Below, in pieces: positions 37,924-45,972 of a DNA stretch of 64,000 nucleotides. This stretch comes from Mesorhizobium japonicum MAFF 303099. Its GTDB lineage: Bacteria; Pseudomonadota; Alphaproteobacteria; Rhizobiales; Rhizobiaceae. Positions within the stretch are counted from its first letter, which is position 1; each line of letters opens with the position of its first letter. The stretch spans positions 4,000,001 to 4,064,000 of the forward strand of contig NC_002678.2 in the NCBI RefSeq assembly GCF_000009625.1, in the 5' to 3' direction. The notes below the pieces were generated by a model. The model was given only the letters and a program-made list of their open reading frames with translations. It did not search any database and was not told the DNA's origin. A program made the translations under genes and the position numbers.

Positions 37924-38623
37924 ACGCTTCTCGGAACCGATATCCCACGCCGTAAAGGGTTTCGATCATCTCGAAGTCGTCGTCGACAGCCTTGAACTTC
38001 TTGCGCAGCCGCTTGATGTGGCTGTCGATCGTGCGGTCATCGACATAGACCTGCTCATCATAGGCCGAATCCATCAGCGCATCACGGCTTTTTACGACAC
38101 CGGGACGCTGCGCCAGCGAATGCAGGATCAGGAATTCGGTGACGGTGAGCGTCACCGGTTCGCCCTTCCAGGTGCAGGTGTGGCGCTCCTGGTCCATGAC
38201 GAGCTGGCCGCGCTCGAGCGAGCGGGCCTGCTGGCTGGGCGCCTTTGCCGCAGCCTCGCGGGCGCTGGCGCGGCGCAGAACGGCGCGCACCCGCTCGACA
38301 AGCAGGCGCTGCGAGAACGGTTTGCGGATGAAATCGTCGGCGCCCATCTTGAGGCCGAACAATTCATCGATCTCGTCGTCCTTGGAGGTCAGGAAGATCA
38401 CCGGCAGGTCGGACTTCTGGCGCATCCGGCGCAAGAGCTCCATGCCGTCCATGCGCGGCATCTTGATGTCGAGGATGGCAAGATTCGGCGGACGCGCCGC
38501 CAGGCCTTCCAGCGCGGACGCACCATCCGTGTAGGTCTCGACGCGATATCCCTCGGATTCGAGGGCGATCGACACCGACGTCAGAATGTTGCGGTCGTCA
38601 TCGACAAGCGCGATTGTTGCCAT
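37922..38623 (-). CDS. chvI: Response regulator ChvI
   Basis: This is a 233-residue OmpR-family regulator. The receiver domain has acidic pocket VDDD (8-10), phosphorylated Asp52 ([13 protein letters not shown]) and Lys in FIRKPFSQR. The winged-helix DNA-binding domain ends [11 protein letters not shown] chose the ATG at 38623 ([12 protein letters not shown]) because GAGGGAG lies 9 bases upstream and known ChvI proteins start there. It is phosphorylated by ChvG and faces pckA across a shared regulatory region, as in other rhizobia. Confidence 0.95.
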   Translation of the reverse strand: MATIALVDDDRNILTSVSIALESEGYRVETYTDGASALEGLAARPPNLAILDIKMPRMDGMELLRRMRQKSDLPVIFLTSKDDEIDELFGLKMGADDFIRKPFSQRLLVERVRAVLRRASAREAAAKAPSQQARSLERGQLVMDQERHTCTWKGEPVTLTVTEFLILHSLAQRPGVVKSRDALMDSAYDEQVYVDDRTIDSHIKRLRKKFKAVDDDFEMIETLYGVGYRFREA

Positions 38624-38966
38624 TTCAAGCGGCTCCCTCATGAGCTGTCCCTTCTTTCGTAGAGAAGGGGCTTTTGCAGGACAAATTAGGTACAAAATGT
38701 GGCATAGGCCTTGTCCGCTGTCACGCGCGGGGTGCCGCAGGCCACAATCCTACCTCGACATGGATTGGACGAACGAACATCGCCAATCCTTTGGGCAACC
38801 GTGAAACTTTTCGCATATATAAACGATTTAAACAACTTTCAAAATTTTTAAATCGATTAATGATTTGATATCATTTGGCTTTTCTGGTTTTGACCATCTC
38901 GACCCACACAACGGGGGTGCCGGAAAATGCGCCGGCAAGATGCGGCAAATCGTAGAAGGGACACCA
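38624..38966. promoter_or_regulatory. chvI-pckA divergent regulatory region
   Basis: This 343-bp gap has no gene. Around 38808-38875 it becomes markedly AT-rich, unlike its surroundings. AATCGATT (38850-38857) is a perfect 8-bp palindrome inside TTAAATCGATTAA, with a related AACGATTTAAAC at 38821-38832. A LacI-type regulator (PckR) is known to control pckA in other rhizobia; these could be its operators, but the match is by appearance only. The pckA ribosome site is GAAGGGACACCA before 38967. Confidence 0.45.
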
Positions 38967-40577
38967 ATGTCGGAAGTCGGCAAACGCAATCCTGCTTGCC
39001 CGATCGATCGTATCGGCCTGAAAACCACCGGTATGGTGCGCTATAATTTTGGCGCGGCCGCCCTTTACGAGGAGGCGATCCGGCGTGGCGAGGCCCGGTT
39101 GACCGCGCATGGCGCGCTGGTCGCCGAGACCGGCCAGCACACAGGCCGTTCGCCCAAGGACAAGTTCGTCGTCCGTGACGCCGCCACGGAGCCTGAAGTC
39201 TGGTGGGACAACAACAAGGCGATCTCGCCGGCCCAGTTCGAAACGCTGTTCGCCGATTTCCTTGCCCACGCCGCGAACAAGGATCTCTATGTTCAGGACC
39301 TCGTCGGCGGCGCCGACGCCGAGCTGAAACTGCCGACGCGCGTAATCACCGAGTTTGCCTGGCACTCGCTGTTCATCCGCAATCTGCTCATCCGTCCGGA
39401 CAAGGCCGAACTCGGACAGTTCGTGCCTGAGATGACGATCATCGACCTGCCGTCCTTCCGCGCCGACCCCGCCCGCCACGGCAGCCGCACGGAAACGGTG
39501 ATCGCTGTCGACCTCACCCGCCAGATCGTGCTGATCGGCGGCACCTCCTATGCCGGCGAGATGAAGAAGTCGGTATTCACCATGCTCAACTATATCCTGC
39601 CGCAGAAGGGCGTGATGCCGATGCACTGTTCGGCCAATGAGGGGCCGGCCGGCGATGCGGCCGTCTTCTTCGGGCTTTCCGGAACCGGCAAGACGACGCT
39701 GTCGGCCGATCCGTCGCGCACGCTGATCGGCGACGATGAGCATGGCTGGGGCCCGCACGGCATCTTCAATTTCGAAGGCGGCTGCTACGCCAAGACGATC
39801 AAGCTGTCGGCCGAAGCCGAGCCGGAGATATTCGCCACCACGCAGCGCTTTGGCACGGTGCTGGAAAATGTCGTGCTCGACGCCGACGGCGTGCCGGACT
39901 TCAACGACGGCCGCCTCACCGAAAACACACGCTGCGCCTACCCGCTCGACTTCATCCCCAATGCCTCGAAGACCGGGCGCGCCAGTCATCCCAAAAACAT
40001 CATCATGCTGACCGCCGATGCCTTCGGCGTGATGCCGCCGATCGCGCGGCTGACCCCTGCGCAGGCGATGTATCATTTCCTCTCCGGCTATACGGCCAAG
40101 GTGGCCGGAACCGAAAAGGGCGTCACCGAACCCGAGGCGACGTTCTCGACCTGCTTCGGTGCCCCGTTCATGCCGCGCCATCCGTCGGAATACGGCAATC
40201 TGCTGCGCGAGCTCATCGCCAGCCACGGCGCCGATTGCTGGCTGGTCAACACCGGCTGGACCGGCGGCGCCTACGGCACCGGCAAGCGCATGCCGATCAA
40301 GGCGACGCGCGCTCTGCTGACCGCCGCGCTCGACGGATCGCTGAAGACAGGCGAATTCCGCACCGACGCCAATTTCGGCTTCGAGGTGCCGGTGGCGGTG
40401 CCTGGCGTCGACAGCGCCATTCTCGACCCGCGCTCGACCTGGGCCGACAAGCCTGCCTATGACCGCCAGGCGGCAAGACTGGTCGGCATGTTCGCCGTCA
40501 ACTTCGAAAAATTCGAGCCGCATGTCGATGCCACCGTCATGGGCGCGGCGCCCCGGATGCAGGAAGCGGCGGAGTAG
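38967..40577 (+). CDS. pckA: Phosphoenolpyruvate carboxykinase (ATP)
   Basis: This is a 536-residue enzyme that converts oxaloacetate and ATP to PEP, the first step of gluconeogenesis when cells grow on C4-dicarboxylates. The nucleotide loop is GLSGTGKT at 236-243, followed by [24 protein letters not shown] and [19 protein letters not shown] chose the ATG at 38967 (MSEVGKRN) with GAAGGGACACC upstream; 34 further in-frame codons upstream are unlike the family. Its position next to chvI is conserved in rhizobia. Confidence 0.97.
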   Translation: MSEVGKRNPACPIDRIGLKTTGMVRYNFGAAALYEEAIRRGEARLTAHGALVAETGQHTGRSPKDKFVVRDAATEPEVWWDNNKAISPAQFETLFADFLAHAANKDLYVQDLVGGADAELKLPTRVITEFAWHSLFIRNLLIRPDKAELGQFVPEMTIIDLPSFRADPARHGSRTETVIAVDLTRQIVLIGGTSYAGEMKKSVFTMLNYILPQKGVMPMHCSANEGPAGDAAVFFGLSGTGKTTLSADPSRTLIGDDEHGWGPHGIFNFEGGCYAKTIKLSAEAEPEIFATTQRFGTVLENVVLDADGVPDFNDGRLTENTRCAYPLDFIPNASKTGRASHPKNIIMLTADAFGVMPPIARLTPAQAMYHFLSGYTAKVAGTEKGVTEPEATFSTCFGAPFMPRHPSEYGNLLRELIASHGADCWLVNTGWTGGAYGTGKRMPIKATRALLTAALDGSLKTGEFRTDANFGFEVPVAVPGVDSAILDPRSTWADKPAYDRQAARLVGMFAVNFEKFEPHVDATVMGAAPRMQEAAE

Positions 40578-40601
40578 CCACCACGCCGCTCGGCACCATT
40601 G

Positions 40602-40631
40602 AAGGCCCGGTTTCGATCGGGCCTTTTCTTT
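40602..40631 (+). terminator. Rho-independent terminator of pckA
   Basis: AAGGCCCG (40602-40609) pairs with CGGGCCTT (40618-40625), followed by TTCTTTTTC. It lies 25 bp after the pckA stop. Confidence 0.9.
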
Positions 40632-40658
40632 TTCGCGCCGCCGCGCCATGACTGCGGC

Positions 40659-41096
40659 ATGCCGATCGACGACAACATCATCATCGCGGACGAAGCCGTG
40701 ATCCATCCCGGCGACCTGCACGAGGATTTCATCCGCTCGTCGGGCCCCGGTGGCCAGAACGTCAACAAGGTGGCGACCGCCGTGCAGCTGCGCTTCGACG
40801 CGGCCAACGCGGCAGGCCTGTCGGAACGCGTGCGTGCCCGCACGATCAAGCTTGCCGGCCAGCGCGCCACCAAGGACGGCGTCATCGTCATCGAGGCCGG
40901 GCGCTTCCGCACCCAGGAGCAGAACCGGGCGGACGCCCGGGCGAGGCTCACGGCGCTTGTCGCCAAGGCCGCCGAACCGCCGCCGCCGCCCCGCAAGAAG
41001 ACTAGGCCCTCGAAAGGCGCGGTGGAGCGGCGGCTGAAGAGCAAGGCCGGACGCGGCACGATCAAGAAGCTGCGCGGCCGCGTCGGCGACGACTGA
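40659..41096 (+). CDS. arfB: Alternative ribosome-rescue factor ArfB (peptidyl-tRNA hydrolase)
   Basis: This is a 145-residue protein with a release-factor catalytic domain and no codon-recognition domain. The GGQ loop is at 31-33 (IRSSGPGGQNVNKVATAVQLRFD). The basic C-terminal tail (PRKKTRPSKGAVERRLKSKAGRGTIKKLRGR) would enter the empty mRNA channel of stalled ribosomes. I chose the ATG at 40659 (MPIDDNIIIADEA). In alphaproteobacteria ArfB backs up or replaces trans-translation. It stands alone after the pckA terminator. Confidence 0.95.
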   Translation: MPIDDNIIIADEAVIHPGDLHEDFIRSSGPGGQNVNKVATAVQLRFDAANAAGLSERVRARTIKLAGQRATKDGVIVIEAGRFRTQEQNRADARARLTALVAKAAEPPPPPRKKTRPSKGAVERRLKSKAGRGTIKKLRGRVGDD

Positions 41097-41139
41097 TCCG
41101 TCAGCCGGAGCGTTTTCGGGTCGTTGTCAGCGCCTCCGT

Positions 41140-41829
41140 GTGGCATTCTTCAAGGTCAACGCAGCAACCGGATTGTCAACCGACCTCATGCTCGTTCTGC
41201 CCAAAGGCGTTCGCCACATGCCGGCCTATCTCTCCCGCGCCATCCAGGACGCGCTGGTCGAGGATGTGAGAAGCATCGTCCAGCAGGCGCCGCTGTTCGT
41301 GCCGGCCATGCCGCGCACCGGCAAGGAGATGAGCGTGCGCATGACCAATTGCGGCCCGCTCGGCTGGGTCACCGACAAGGAGCGCGGCTATCGCTACCAG
41401 CCGACGCATCCGCTGACCGGAGAGCCTTGGCCGCCGATCCCGGAGAGCCTGCTCGATCTCTGGCGGCAGGTGTCGGGTTATCCGAATCCGCCGGAGGCCT
41501 GTCTGATCAATTTCTACACGGCCGACGCGAAGATGGGTCTGCACCAGGACCGTGATGAGGCGGACTTCTCGGCGCCTGTCGTCTCCGTCTCGCTGGGTGA
41601 CGATTGCCTGTTCAGGGTCGGCCAGACGACGCGCGACGGCGCCACGAAATCGTTCAGGCTGAAGAGCGGCGATGTCGTCGTGCTTGGTGGCGAGGGCCGT
41701 CTCGCCTTCCACGGCGTCGACCGCATCTATCCCTCGACCTCGGCGCTGCTCAAGAACGGCGGCAGGATCAATCTGACGCTGCGTCGGGTGACGAAGCCGC
41801 ACGAAGAATGCCTTACAAGCCGATCCTGA
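41140..41829 (+). CDS. alkB: AlkB-type 2-oxoglutarate/Fe(II) DNA dealkylase
   Basis: This is a 229-residue dioxygenase aligning with E. coli AlkB from the start: MTNCGPLGWVTDKERGYRYQPTHPLTGEPWPPIPESL, ACLINFYTADAKMGLHQDRDEADFSAPVVSVSLG, GDVVVLGGEGRLAFHGVDRIYP and the end GGRINLTLRRV. The iron ligands are the HxD of LHQDRDE and the later His in FHGVD; the two Arg near the end bind 2-oxoglutarate. It reverses 1-methyladenine and 3-methylcytosine damage. The GTG at 41140 is used; the ATG at 41188 is an alternative. Confidence 0.92.
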   Translation: MAFFKVNAATGLSTDLMLVLPKGVRHMPAYLSRAIQDALVEDVRSIVQQAPLFVPAMPRTGKEMSVRMTNCGPLGWVTDKERGYRYQPTHPLTGEPWPPIPESLLDLWRQVSGYPNPPEACLINFYTADAKMGLHQDRDEADFSAPVVSVSLGDDCLFRVGQTTRDGATKSFRLKSGDVVVLGGEGRLAFHGVDRIYPSTSALLKNGGRINLTLRRVTKPHEECLTSRS

Positions 41830-41915
41830 CGCGCGTCCCTACCGAGCCGCCAGGATCTTGGAAACAGCCGCAATTGCTTGGCAAGGCCGCGCCGTACAGG
41901 GGCCGCCCGACGCTG

Positions 41916-43022
41916 CTACGCCTCGATTTCGAGAGCCGAAAGCGGCTTCGAGCAGCAGGCTAGGATGAAGCCGTCATCGATCTCGTGGTCGAGGATGCCG
42001 CCATTGTGGCTCATCTCGACGGCGCCGGAGACTTTCTTCACCTTGCAGGTCCCGCATAGGCCGAATTCGCAGGCCGCGGGGATCCGCACCCCGGAGGCGC
42101 GCGCCGTCTGCAGCACGGTCTGGCCGGCGACGCATTCGGCATCGACAACCGAAAGCGCGAAGCGGATCGGTGTCGCTTCGACGGGGACGGTCACGCCGTC
42201 TTCACCGGGCGACACGAACGGCGCCGGAACTTCCTCCACCGCGGGTGCGGCAAAGCTCTCCTGGTGGTATTTCGTCATGTCGAAGCCGGCGGCTTCCAGC
42301 ATGCCGCGCACGGCGCGCATGAAAGGGTCCGGCCCGCAGCAGAAGATCTCGCGTTCGCGGAAATCGGGCGCCAGCAGCGGCAACCGGATCGCGTCGATGC
42401 GGCCCATATGGCCGTACCAGCCCTCGCGGCTCGACCGCTCCTCGATCATGAATCCGAGCGACAGGCCCGGCATATGGCCGCCGAGCAGTTCGAGCTCCTT
42501 GCGGAAGATGATCTCTTCCGGGCGCCGCGCGCAGTTGACGAAGCCGACATCGGTCCATGGCGCGCAATCGTTCAACCAGCGCAGCATCGACATCATCGGC
42601 GTCACGCCGGAGCCGGCCGAGATGAACAGATATTTGGCCGCCGGATGGCTGTGCAGCGAAAAGTCGCCGCTCGGCCCATAGGCCTTGACGTGCGAACCGG
42701 GCACCAGGTGATCGAACATCCAGCGCGTGCCGATGCTGCCGGCCTGCGCCTTCACCGTCACCGCGATCGAGAACGGCCGAGACGGCGACGACGACAGCGT
42801 ATAGGTGCGCATCAGCGGCCCGTCCGGCGTCGGCAGTTCCAGCGTCACGAACTGTCCCGGCTTGTAGCGGAACCAGGTCTGGTTGTCGGAGCGGAAGGTG
42901 AAGGTCTTGACGTCAGGCGCCTCGTCGCTGACGCCGATCACTTCCAGCACCTGCAGCCTGTCGTTCCAGGGCGCCATCTGGTCGAGATGGCGATAGAGGC
43001 CAAGATCCGTCATCGCATTCAT
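41916..43022 (-). CDS. gbcB: Glycine betaine monooxygenase reductase component
   Basis: This is a 368-residue flavin/iron-sulfur reductase. The FAD domain has RTYTLSSSPSRP, the NAD domain has SAGSGVTPMMSMLRWL and FCCGPDPFMRAV, and the C-terminal plant-type 2Fe-2S domain has Cys ligands in CEFGLCGTCKVKKVSG and a late ACCSKP. It passes electrons from NADH to the Rieske oxygenase encoded 11 bp upstream. With that partner it matches GbcB, which demethylates glycine betaine to dimethylglycine and formaldehyde. A stachydrine-type demethylase is the main alternative. Confidence 0.9.
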   Translation of the reverse strand: MNAMTDLGLYRHLDQMAPWNDRLQVLEVIGVSDEAPDVKTFTFRSDNQTWFRYKPGQFVTLELPTPDGPLMRTYTLSSSPSRPFSIAVTVKAQAGSIGTRWMFDHLVPGSHVKAYGPSGDFSLHSHPAAKYLFISAGSGVTPMMSMLRWLNDCAPWTDVGFVNCARRPEEIIFRKELELLGGHMPGLSLGFMIEERSSREGWYGHMGRIDAIRLPLLAPDFREREIFCCGPDPFMRAVRGMLEAAGFDMTKYHQESFAAPAVEEVPAPFVSPGEDGVTVPVEATPIRFALSVVDAECVAGQTVLQTARASGVRIPAACEFGLCGTCKVKKVSGAVEMSHNGGILDHEIDDGFILACCSKPLSALEIEA

Positions 43023-43033
43023 CCCTCAACCTC

Positions 43034-44281
43034 TCAAGCAACGCTGCGCAACGCCGGCCGGCCATCTCCGGCAAGGCGCGGACCGATGAAGCGGGCATAC
43101 CAGTCGACGAACTGGATCACGCCGCCCTCATGCAGTTCCGAATAGGGACCGGGTTCATAGGCCGGCGACAGAATGCCGAAGGCGTTTTCCTCGACGATGC
43201 GGCGATCCTGGTCGTTGGTCTCGGTCCAGACATGGGTGAGTTCGGCAAGATCGTAGTCGACGCCCTCGACCGCATCCTTGTGCACCAGCCATTTGGTCGT
43301 CACCGCGGTTTCCGTGGCGCTGATCGGCAGCACGCGGAAGGTGACGGCATGATCGATGAGGATATGGTTCCAGGTCGTCGGATAGTGATAGTGCATCAAC
43401 GTGCCGATGCGGTCGGCCGAGACGCTGTCGGACAGGTTCTTCTTCACCGCCCGCTTGCCGGTCATCGTGTAGCTGACCGCGTCGCGCAGCAGCGGCGCGC
43501 GGGTGGCGCGGTATTGCCCCGCCGGGTCGATGCGGAACTTGCTCGGCAGGCCGGCCGCCTCGCATTTGGCCCAGTGTGCCAGCATCTCCGGATCGCTGTC
43601 GGCGCCTTGCACGCCGGTCACCGTCGGGGCTTCCGGGAAGGTCTTGCACAGTTCAGGGTGATTGCCGGCGCAATGGTAGCACTCGCGGTTGTTTTCCCAG
43701 ACGAGCTTCCAGTTGCCCTTCTCGACGATGGTGCTCTCGAAGGCGATCTTTGCTTCGCTGAGCCGGTGCGGCTTGAGATAAGGTTCGATCATCGCCCGCA
43801 TCGGGGCGAAGTCGGCGGGTTCCTTGGCCAGGCAGATGAAGATATAGCCGGCAACGCTTTCGCAGGCGACCGGCTTCAGGCCGAACTGGCTCTTGTCGAA
43901 ACCGTCGGCCATCTGGCGGGCAAACAACAGCCTTCCATCCAGCTCATAGGTCCACTGGTGGTAGGGGCAGACCAGCTTGGCGGCCGTGCCCTTGTCGGTG
44001 TTGCAGACACGGCTGCCGCGATGGCGGCAGGAATTGTGGAATGCGTTGATCCTGCCCTGCTGATCGCGCACCAGCACGACCGGATAGTCGCCGATCTGCA
44101 CGGTGATGAAGCTGCCGGGCTTGGGCAGTTCGCAATCATGGCCGACGAACAGCCAGTCGCGATACCAGATCAGCTCCATGTCGAGCTTGAAGAAGTCGGG
44201 ATCGGTATAGAAGGGCTGCTCGAGCGAGAAGCCCTCTCTGCGGCCATTCAAGAGCCTCAGCATATCGTTGCGCGCATCCAT
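43034..44281 (-). CDS. gbcA: Glycine betaine monooxygenase oxygenase component (Rieske)
   Basis: This is a 415-residue ring-hydroxylating-type oxygenase. Rieske ligands are Cys85, His87, Cys105 and His108 (NSCRHRGSRVC, VCPYHQW). The mononuclear iron site is at His203 and His208 (ENNRECYHCAGNHPEL) with a downstream acid. Sequence and pairing with a CDH-type reductase match GbcA, which removes one methyl of glycine betaine. The ATG at 44281 follows GAGGACAGGAC. A cobalamin riboswitch ends about 125 bp upstream on the same strand, so expression is predicted to respond to vitamin B12. Confidence 0.9.
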   Translation of the reverse strand: MDARNDMLRLLNGRREGFSLEQPFYTDPDFFKLDMELIWYRDWLFVGHDCELPKPGSFITVQIGDYPVVLVRDQQGRINAFHNSCRHRGSRVCNTDKGTAAKLVCPYHQWTYELDGRLLFARQMADGFDKSQFGLKPVACESVAGYIFICLAKEPADFAPMRAMIEPYLKPHRLSEAKIAFESTIVEKGNWKLVWENNRECYHCAGNHPELCKTFPEAPTVTGVQGADSDPEMLAHWAKCEAAGLPSKFRIDPAGQYRATRAPLLRDAVSYTMTGKRAVKKNLSDSVSADRIGTLMHYHYPTTWNHILIDHAVTFRVLPISATETAVTTKWLVHKDAVEGVDYDLAELTHVWTETNDQDRRIVEENAFGILSPAYEPGPYSELHEGGVIQFVDWYARFIGPRLAGDGRPALRSVA

Positions 44282-44404
44282 GTCCTGTCCTCATACTTCA
44301 AGGACTGAACTGGTGGTGATTGAGGAAGGATTAGACGTAGCCCGGCGATAGCCGGGCAAGCGCCATCCGCCTCTTGACCGCCCACCGCGATCAGTCGAGT
44401 TCAA

Positions 44405-44585
44405 AAATCTCGGGCTGGTTTCCGGGCTCTGGAGTGTCCTTGCGGACGGTCGCGACACCTTCCCAGGCTTTTGCCCAGTGGTCTCCCGTTGCGACTTGAA
44501 CTCCACCACCGTTGCGGGGGCAGCGCCGGACTTTGACCGGCTTCCCAATTCTCCGCCCCGTCGTCACGAAGCGGCACCTGAGATG
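44405..44585 (-). promoter_or_regulatory. Cobalamin (vitamin B12) riboswitch
   Basis: Read on the minus strand, the hallmarks occur in order: AGGTGCCG (44579-44571), TGGGAAGCCGGTCAAAGTCC, the B12-box core GCGCTGCCCCCGCAAC (ending at 44511), CCACTGGGCAAAAGCCTGGG, and the closing AGCCCGGAAACCAGCCCGAG (44429-44410). Together these are the consensus aptamer that binds adenosylcobalamin. Downstream, GCCCGGC/GCCGGGC (44340-44357) and GTCCT/AGGAC next to the gbcA ribosome site are candidates for the expression platform. An open reading frame across it is incidental. Confidence 0.9.
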
Positions 44586-45090
44586 ACATGATCTAATCAC
44601 GACGGCGTTTGCGACATCGGCATGAAAGCGACATCGCATCCATGTGGCGCGACACGCATGCGCGATGATCGGGTCAAGGACAGCTGTCACGAAAATCGTC
44701 TCCGCGACAGCTGTACCGGTTATCAAAATCGACCCGGAACGGGGGCAAAAAAGGCTAACGGTTTCGAAAAGTGACTATTAGCAGGTTCTAAAATCGAACC
44801 GAACGGTTCGTTTCTGTTGACGGTGCGTGCAGGAGGGTGTGAACGCTGGACCTCCGAAACAGTCTGTGACCTTGCGGCTGGCTTTGCATAACAAATTGAT
44901 ATCAATAAGAAAAATGTTTGGCATGGAAGCCCTTGGCACAATTTCAAGTGGTGGATTCTTGGTCCACACGGAACAACTTCGTGATTGGAAACGGCGATCT
45001 GGCTTTCCCACATCGGGGCGGTCCGAACGACGCGATTTCAATCCCAAGACACGCCGCTAGACGGACGGAAAAAATACTGGAGTACTAAAA
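44586..45090. promoter_or_regulatory. Divergent intergenic region between the gbcA riboswitch and the DUF680-like genes
   Basis: No gene is convincing in this 505-bp stretch. It holds GACAGCTGTC (44679-44688, a perfect palindrome) and GACAGCTGTA (44706-44715), 27 bp apart, and a 7-bp-arm palindrome CGAACCGAACGGTTCG (44795-44810). An AT-richer part with TTGATATCAA lies near 44896-44905. The left sites are placed to control the riboswitch transcript and the right ones the small secreted proteins. The ribosome site of the first small gene is CTGGAG before 45091. A 77-codon frame at 44827-45060 looks noncoding. Confidence 0.4.
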
Positions 45091-45294
45091 ATGAAAAAGA
45101 TTGTTCTCACTGCCGCCGCCCTTCTGGCCATTTCCGGCAGCGCCTTCGCTACTGGCAGCGATCATTATGGTTCGAATGCTCCCGCAGCCACTGCTGCCGT
45201 CGACAGCTCGTACACCGCTTCGACCAAGAAGTCGGAACCGGCTGCTCAGACGCCTGCCCAGGGCGCTGATCGCAACCTTTTCGGCAACAACTAA
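45091..45294 (+). CDS. Small secreted DUF680-like protein, copy 1
   Basis: This is a 67-residue precursor with a clean signal peptide (MKKIVLTAAALLAISGSAFA, cleavage after about residue 20). The mature part is about 47 residues: GSDHYGSNAPAAT, a variable middle, then GADRNLFGNN. It shares the signal peptide, SD-(Y/F)-GSN start and DRNLFG end with the next two genes. I associate this pattern with DUF680, small proteins of unknown role seen mainly in Mesorhizobium. A CTGGAG ribosome site precedes it. Confidence 0.8.
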   Translation: MKKIVLTAAALLAISGSAFATGSDHYGSNAPAATAAVDSSYTASTKKSEPAAQTPAQGADRNLFGNN

Positions 45295-45366
45295 CAACGG
45301 ATCCAGGCCAATGGCGGGCTTTTCGCCCGCCGCTCTGGCCGACTTTGACAAATTCAGGAGAACAAC

Positions 45367-45570
45367 ATGAAAAAGATCATCCTTGCTGGCGCCGCGGTCC
45401 TGGCCATTTCCGGCAGCGCCTTCGCTGGCAGCGACAATTTTGGCTCCAACGGTGCCAACCAGCCGGCCGCTACGGTCGACACTTCCTACACGGCTTCGGT
45501 CGACAAGTCGGCTCCGGCCACGCAGGTGCCTGCTCAGCAGGGCGCCGATCGCAACCTCTTCGGCAGGTGA
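45367..45570 (+). CDS. Small secreted DUF680-like protein, copy 2
   Basis: This is a 67-residue precursor, the closest relative of copy 1. Signal peptide MKKIILAGAAVLAISGSAFA is followed by GSDNFGSNGANQPAAT, a threonine/serine-rich middle (VDTSYTASVDKSAPATQ) and the end QQGADRNLFGR. It has its own CAGGAG ribosome site 72 bp after copy 1. No cysteine and no membrane segment occur in the mature peptide. It is probably periplasmic or secreted; the function is unknown. Confidence 0.8.
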   Translation: MKKIILAGAAVLAISGSAFAGSDNFGSNGANQPAATVDTSYTASVDKSAPATQVPAQQGADRNLFGR

Positions 45571-45637
45571 TGCCGCTTCTCGGGAATGGCGGTTCTGCCG
45601 GCCATTCCTGTGGAATCCAGAAATTCAGGAGACTAAC

Positions 45638-45889
45638 ATGAACAAGATCATCCTTGCCGCCGCCGGCGTTCTGGCCATCTCCGGCAGCGCTTTTGCGGGC
45701 AGCGACAATTTTGGCTCCAATGGCGCCAACCAGCCTGCCGTAACTTCGCCCGCCGTAACTTCGATCGACAACTCGCGTACGGGTTCGATCCGCGAGAACG
45801 GCTCGCCTGTCTACAAGCTGCTCAATTCGTCGGGCGACGTGCAGAAGTCCGCCCCTCAGGGCAGCGATCGGAACCTCTTCGGCCGTTAA
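45638..45889 (+). CDS. Small secreted DUF680-like protein, copy 3
   Basis: This is an 83-residue precursor, the third tandem paralogue. The signal peptide and GSDNFGSNGANQPA start are nearly identical to copy 2, but the middle is longer and different (VTSPAVTSIDNSRTGSIRENGSPVYKLLNSSGDVQKSA). The end GSDRNLFGR is kept. The conserved ends with a divergent core suggest the ends carry the shared function. CAGGAG precedes the ATG at 45638; a longer upstream frame is spurious. A strong terminator follows. Confidence 0.8.
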   Translation: MNKIILAAAGVLAISGSAFAGSDNFGSNGANQPAVTSPAVTSIDNSRTGSIRENGSPVYKLLNSSGDVQKSAPQGSDRNLFGR

Positions 45890-45916
45890 CAGCCGAAGCT
45901 GATTTTCCAAAAAAAG

Positions 45917-45946
45917 AGCGGCGGGCCTGGCCCGCCGCTTTTTTTC
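45917..45946 (+). terminator. Rho-independent terminator of the DUF680-like cluster
   Basis: AGCGGCGGGCC (45917-45927) and GGCCCGCCGCT (45929-45939) form an 11-bp stem, followed by TTTTTTCG. An A-run lies upstream, so it could also stop the convergent agl transcript. Confidence 0.92.
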
Positions 45947-45972
45947 GCCCTGACGCGGCAGGACCGGCGGCC

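Noticed and set aside
44391..44726. Minus-strand open frame of 111 codons
   Set aside because: It coincides with the cobalamin riboswitch; the apparent peptide (GKPVKVRRCPRNGGG) is the translated B12 box, not a protein.
44827..45060. Plus-strand frame of 77 codons before the small secreted genes
   Set aside because: No signal, domain or codon pattern; it has an AGGAGG-like upstream sequence only by chance and overlaps the expected promoter.
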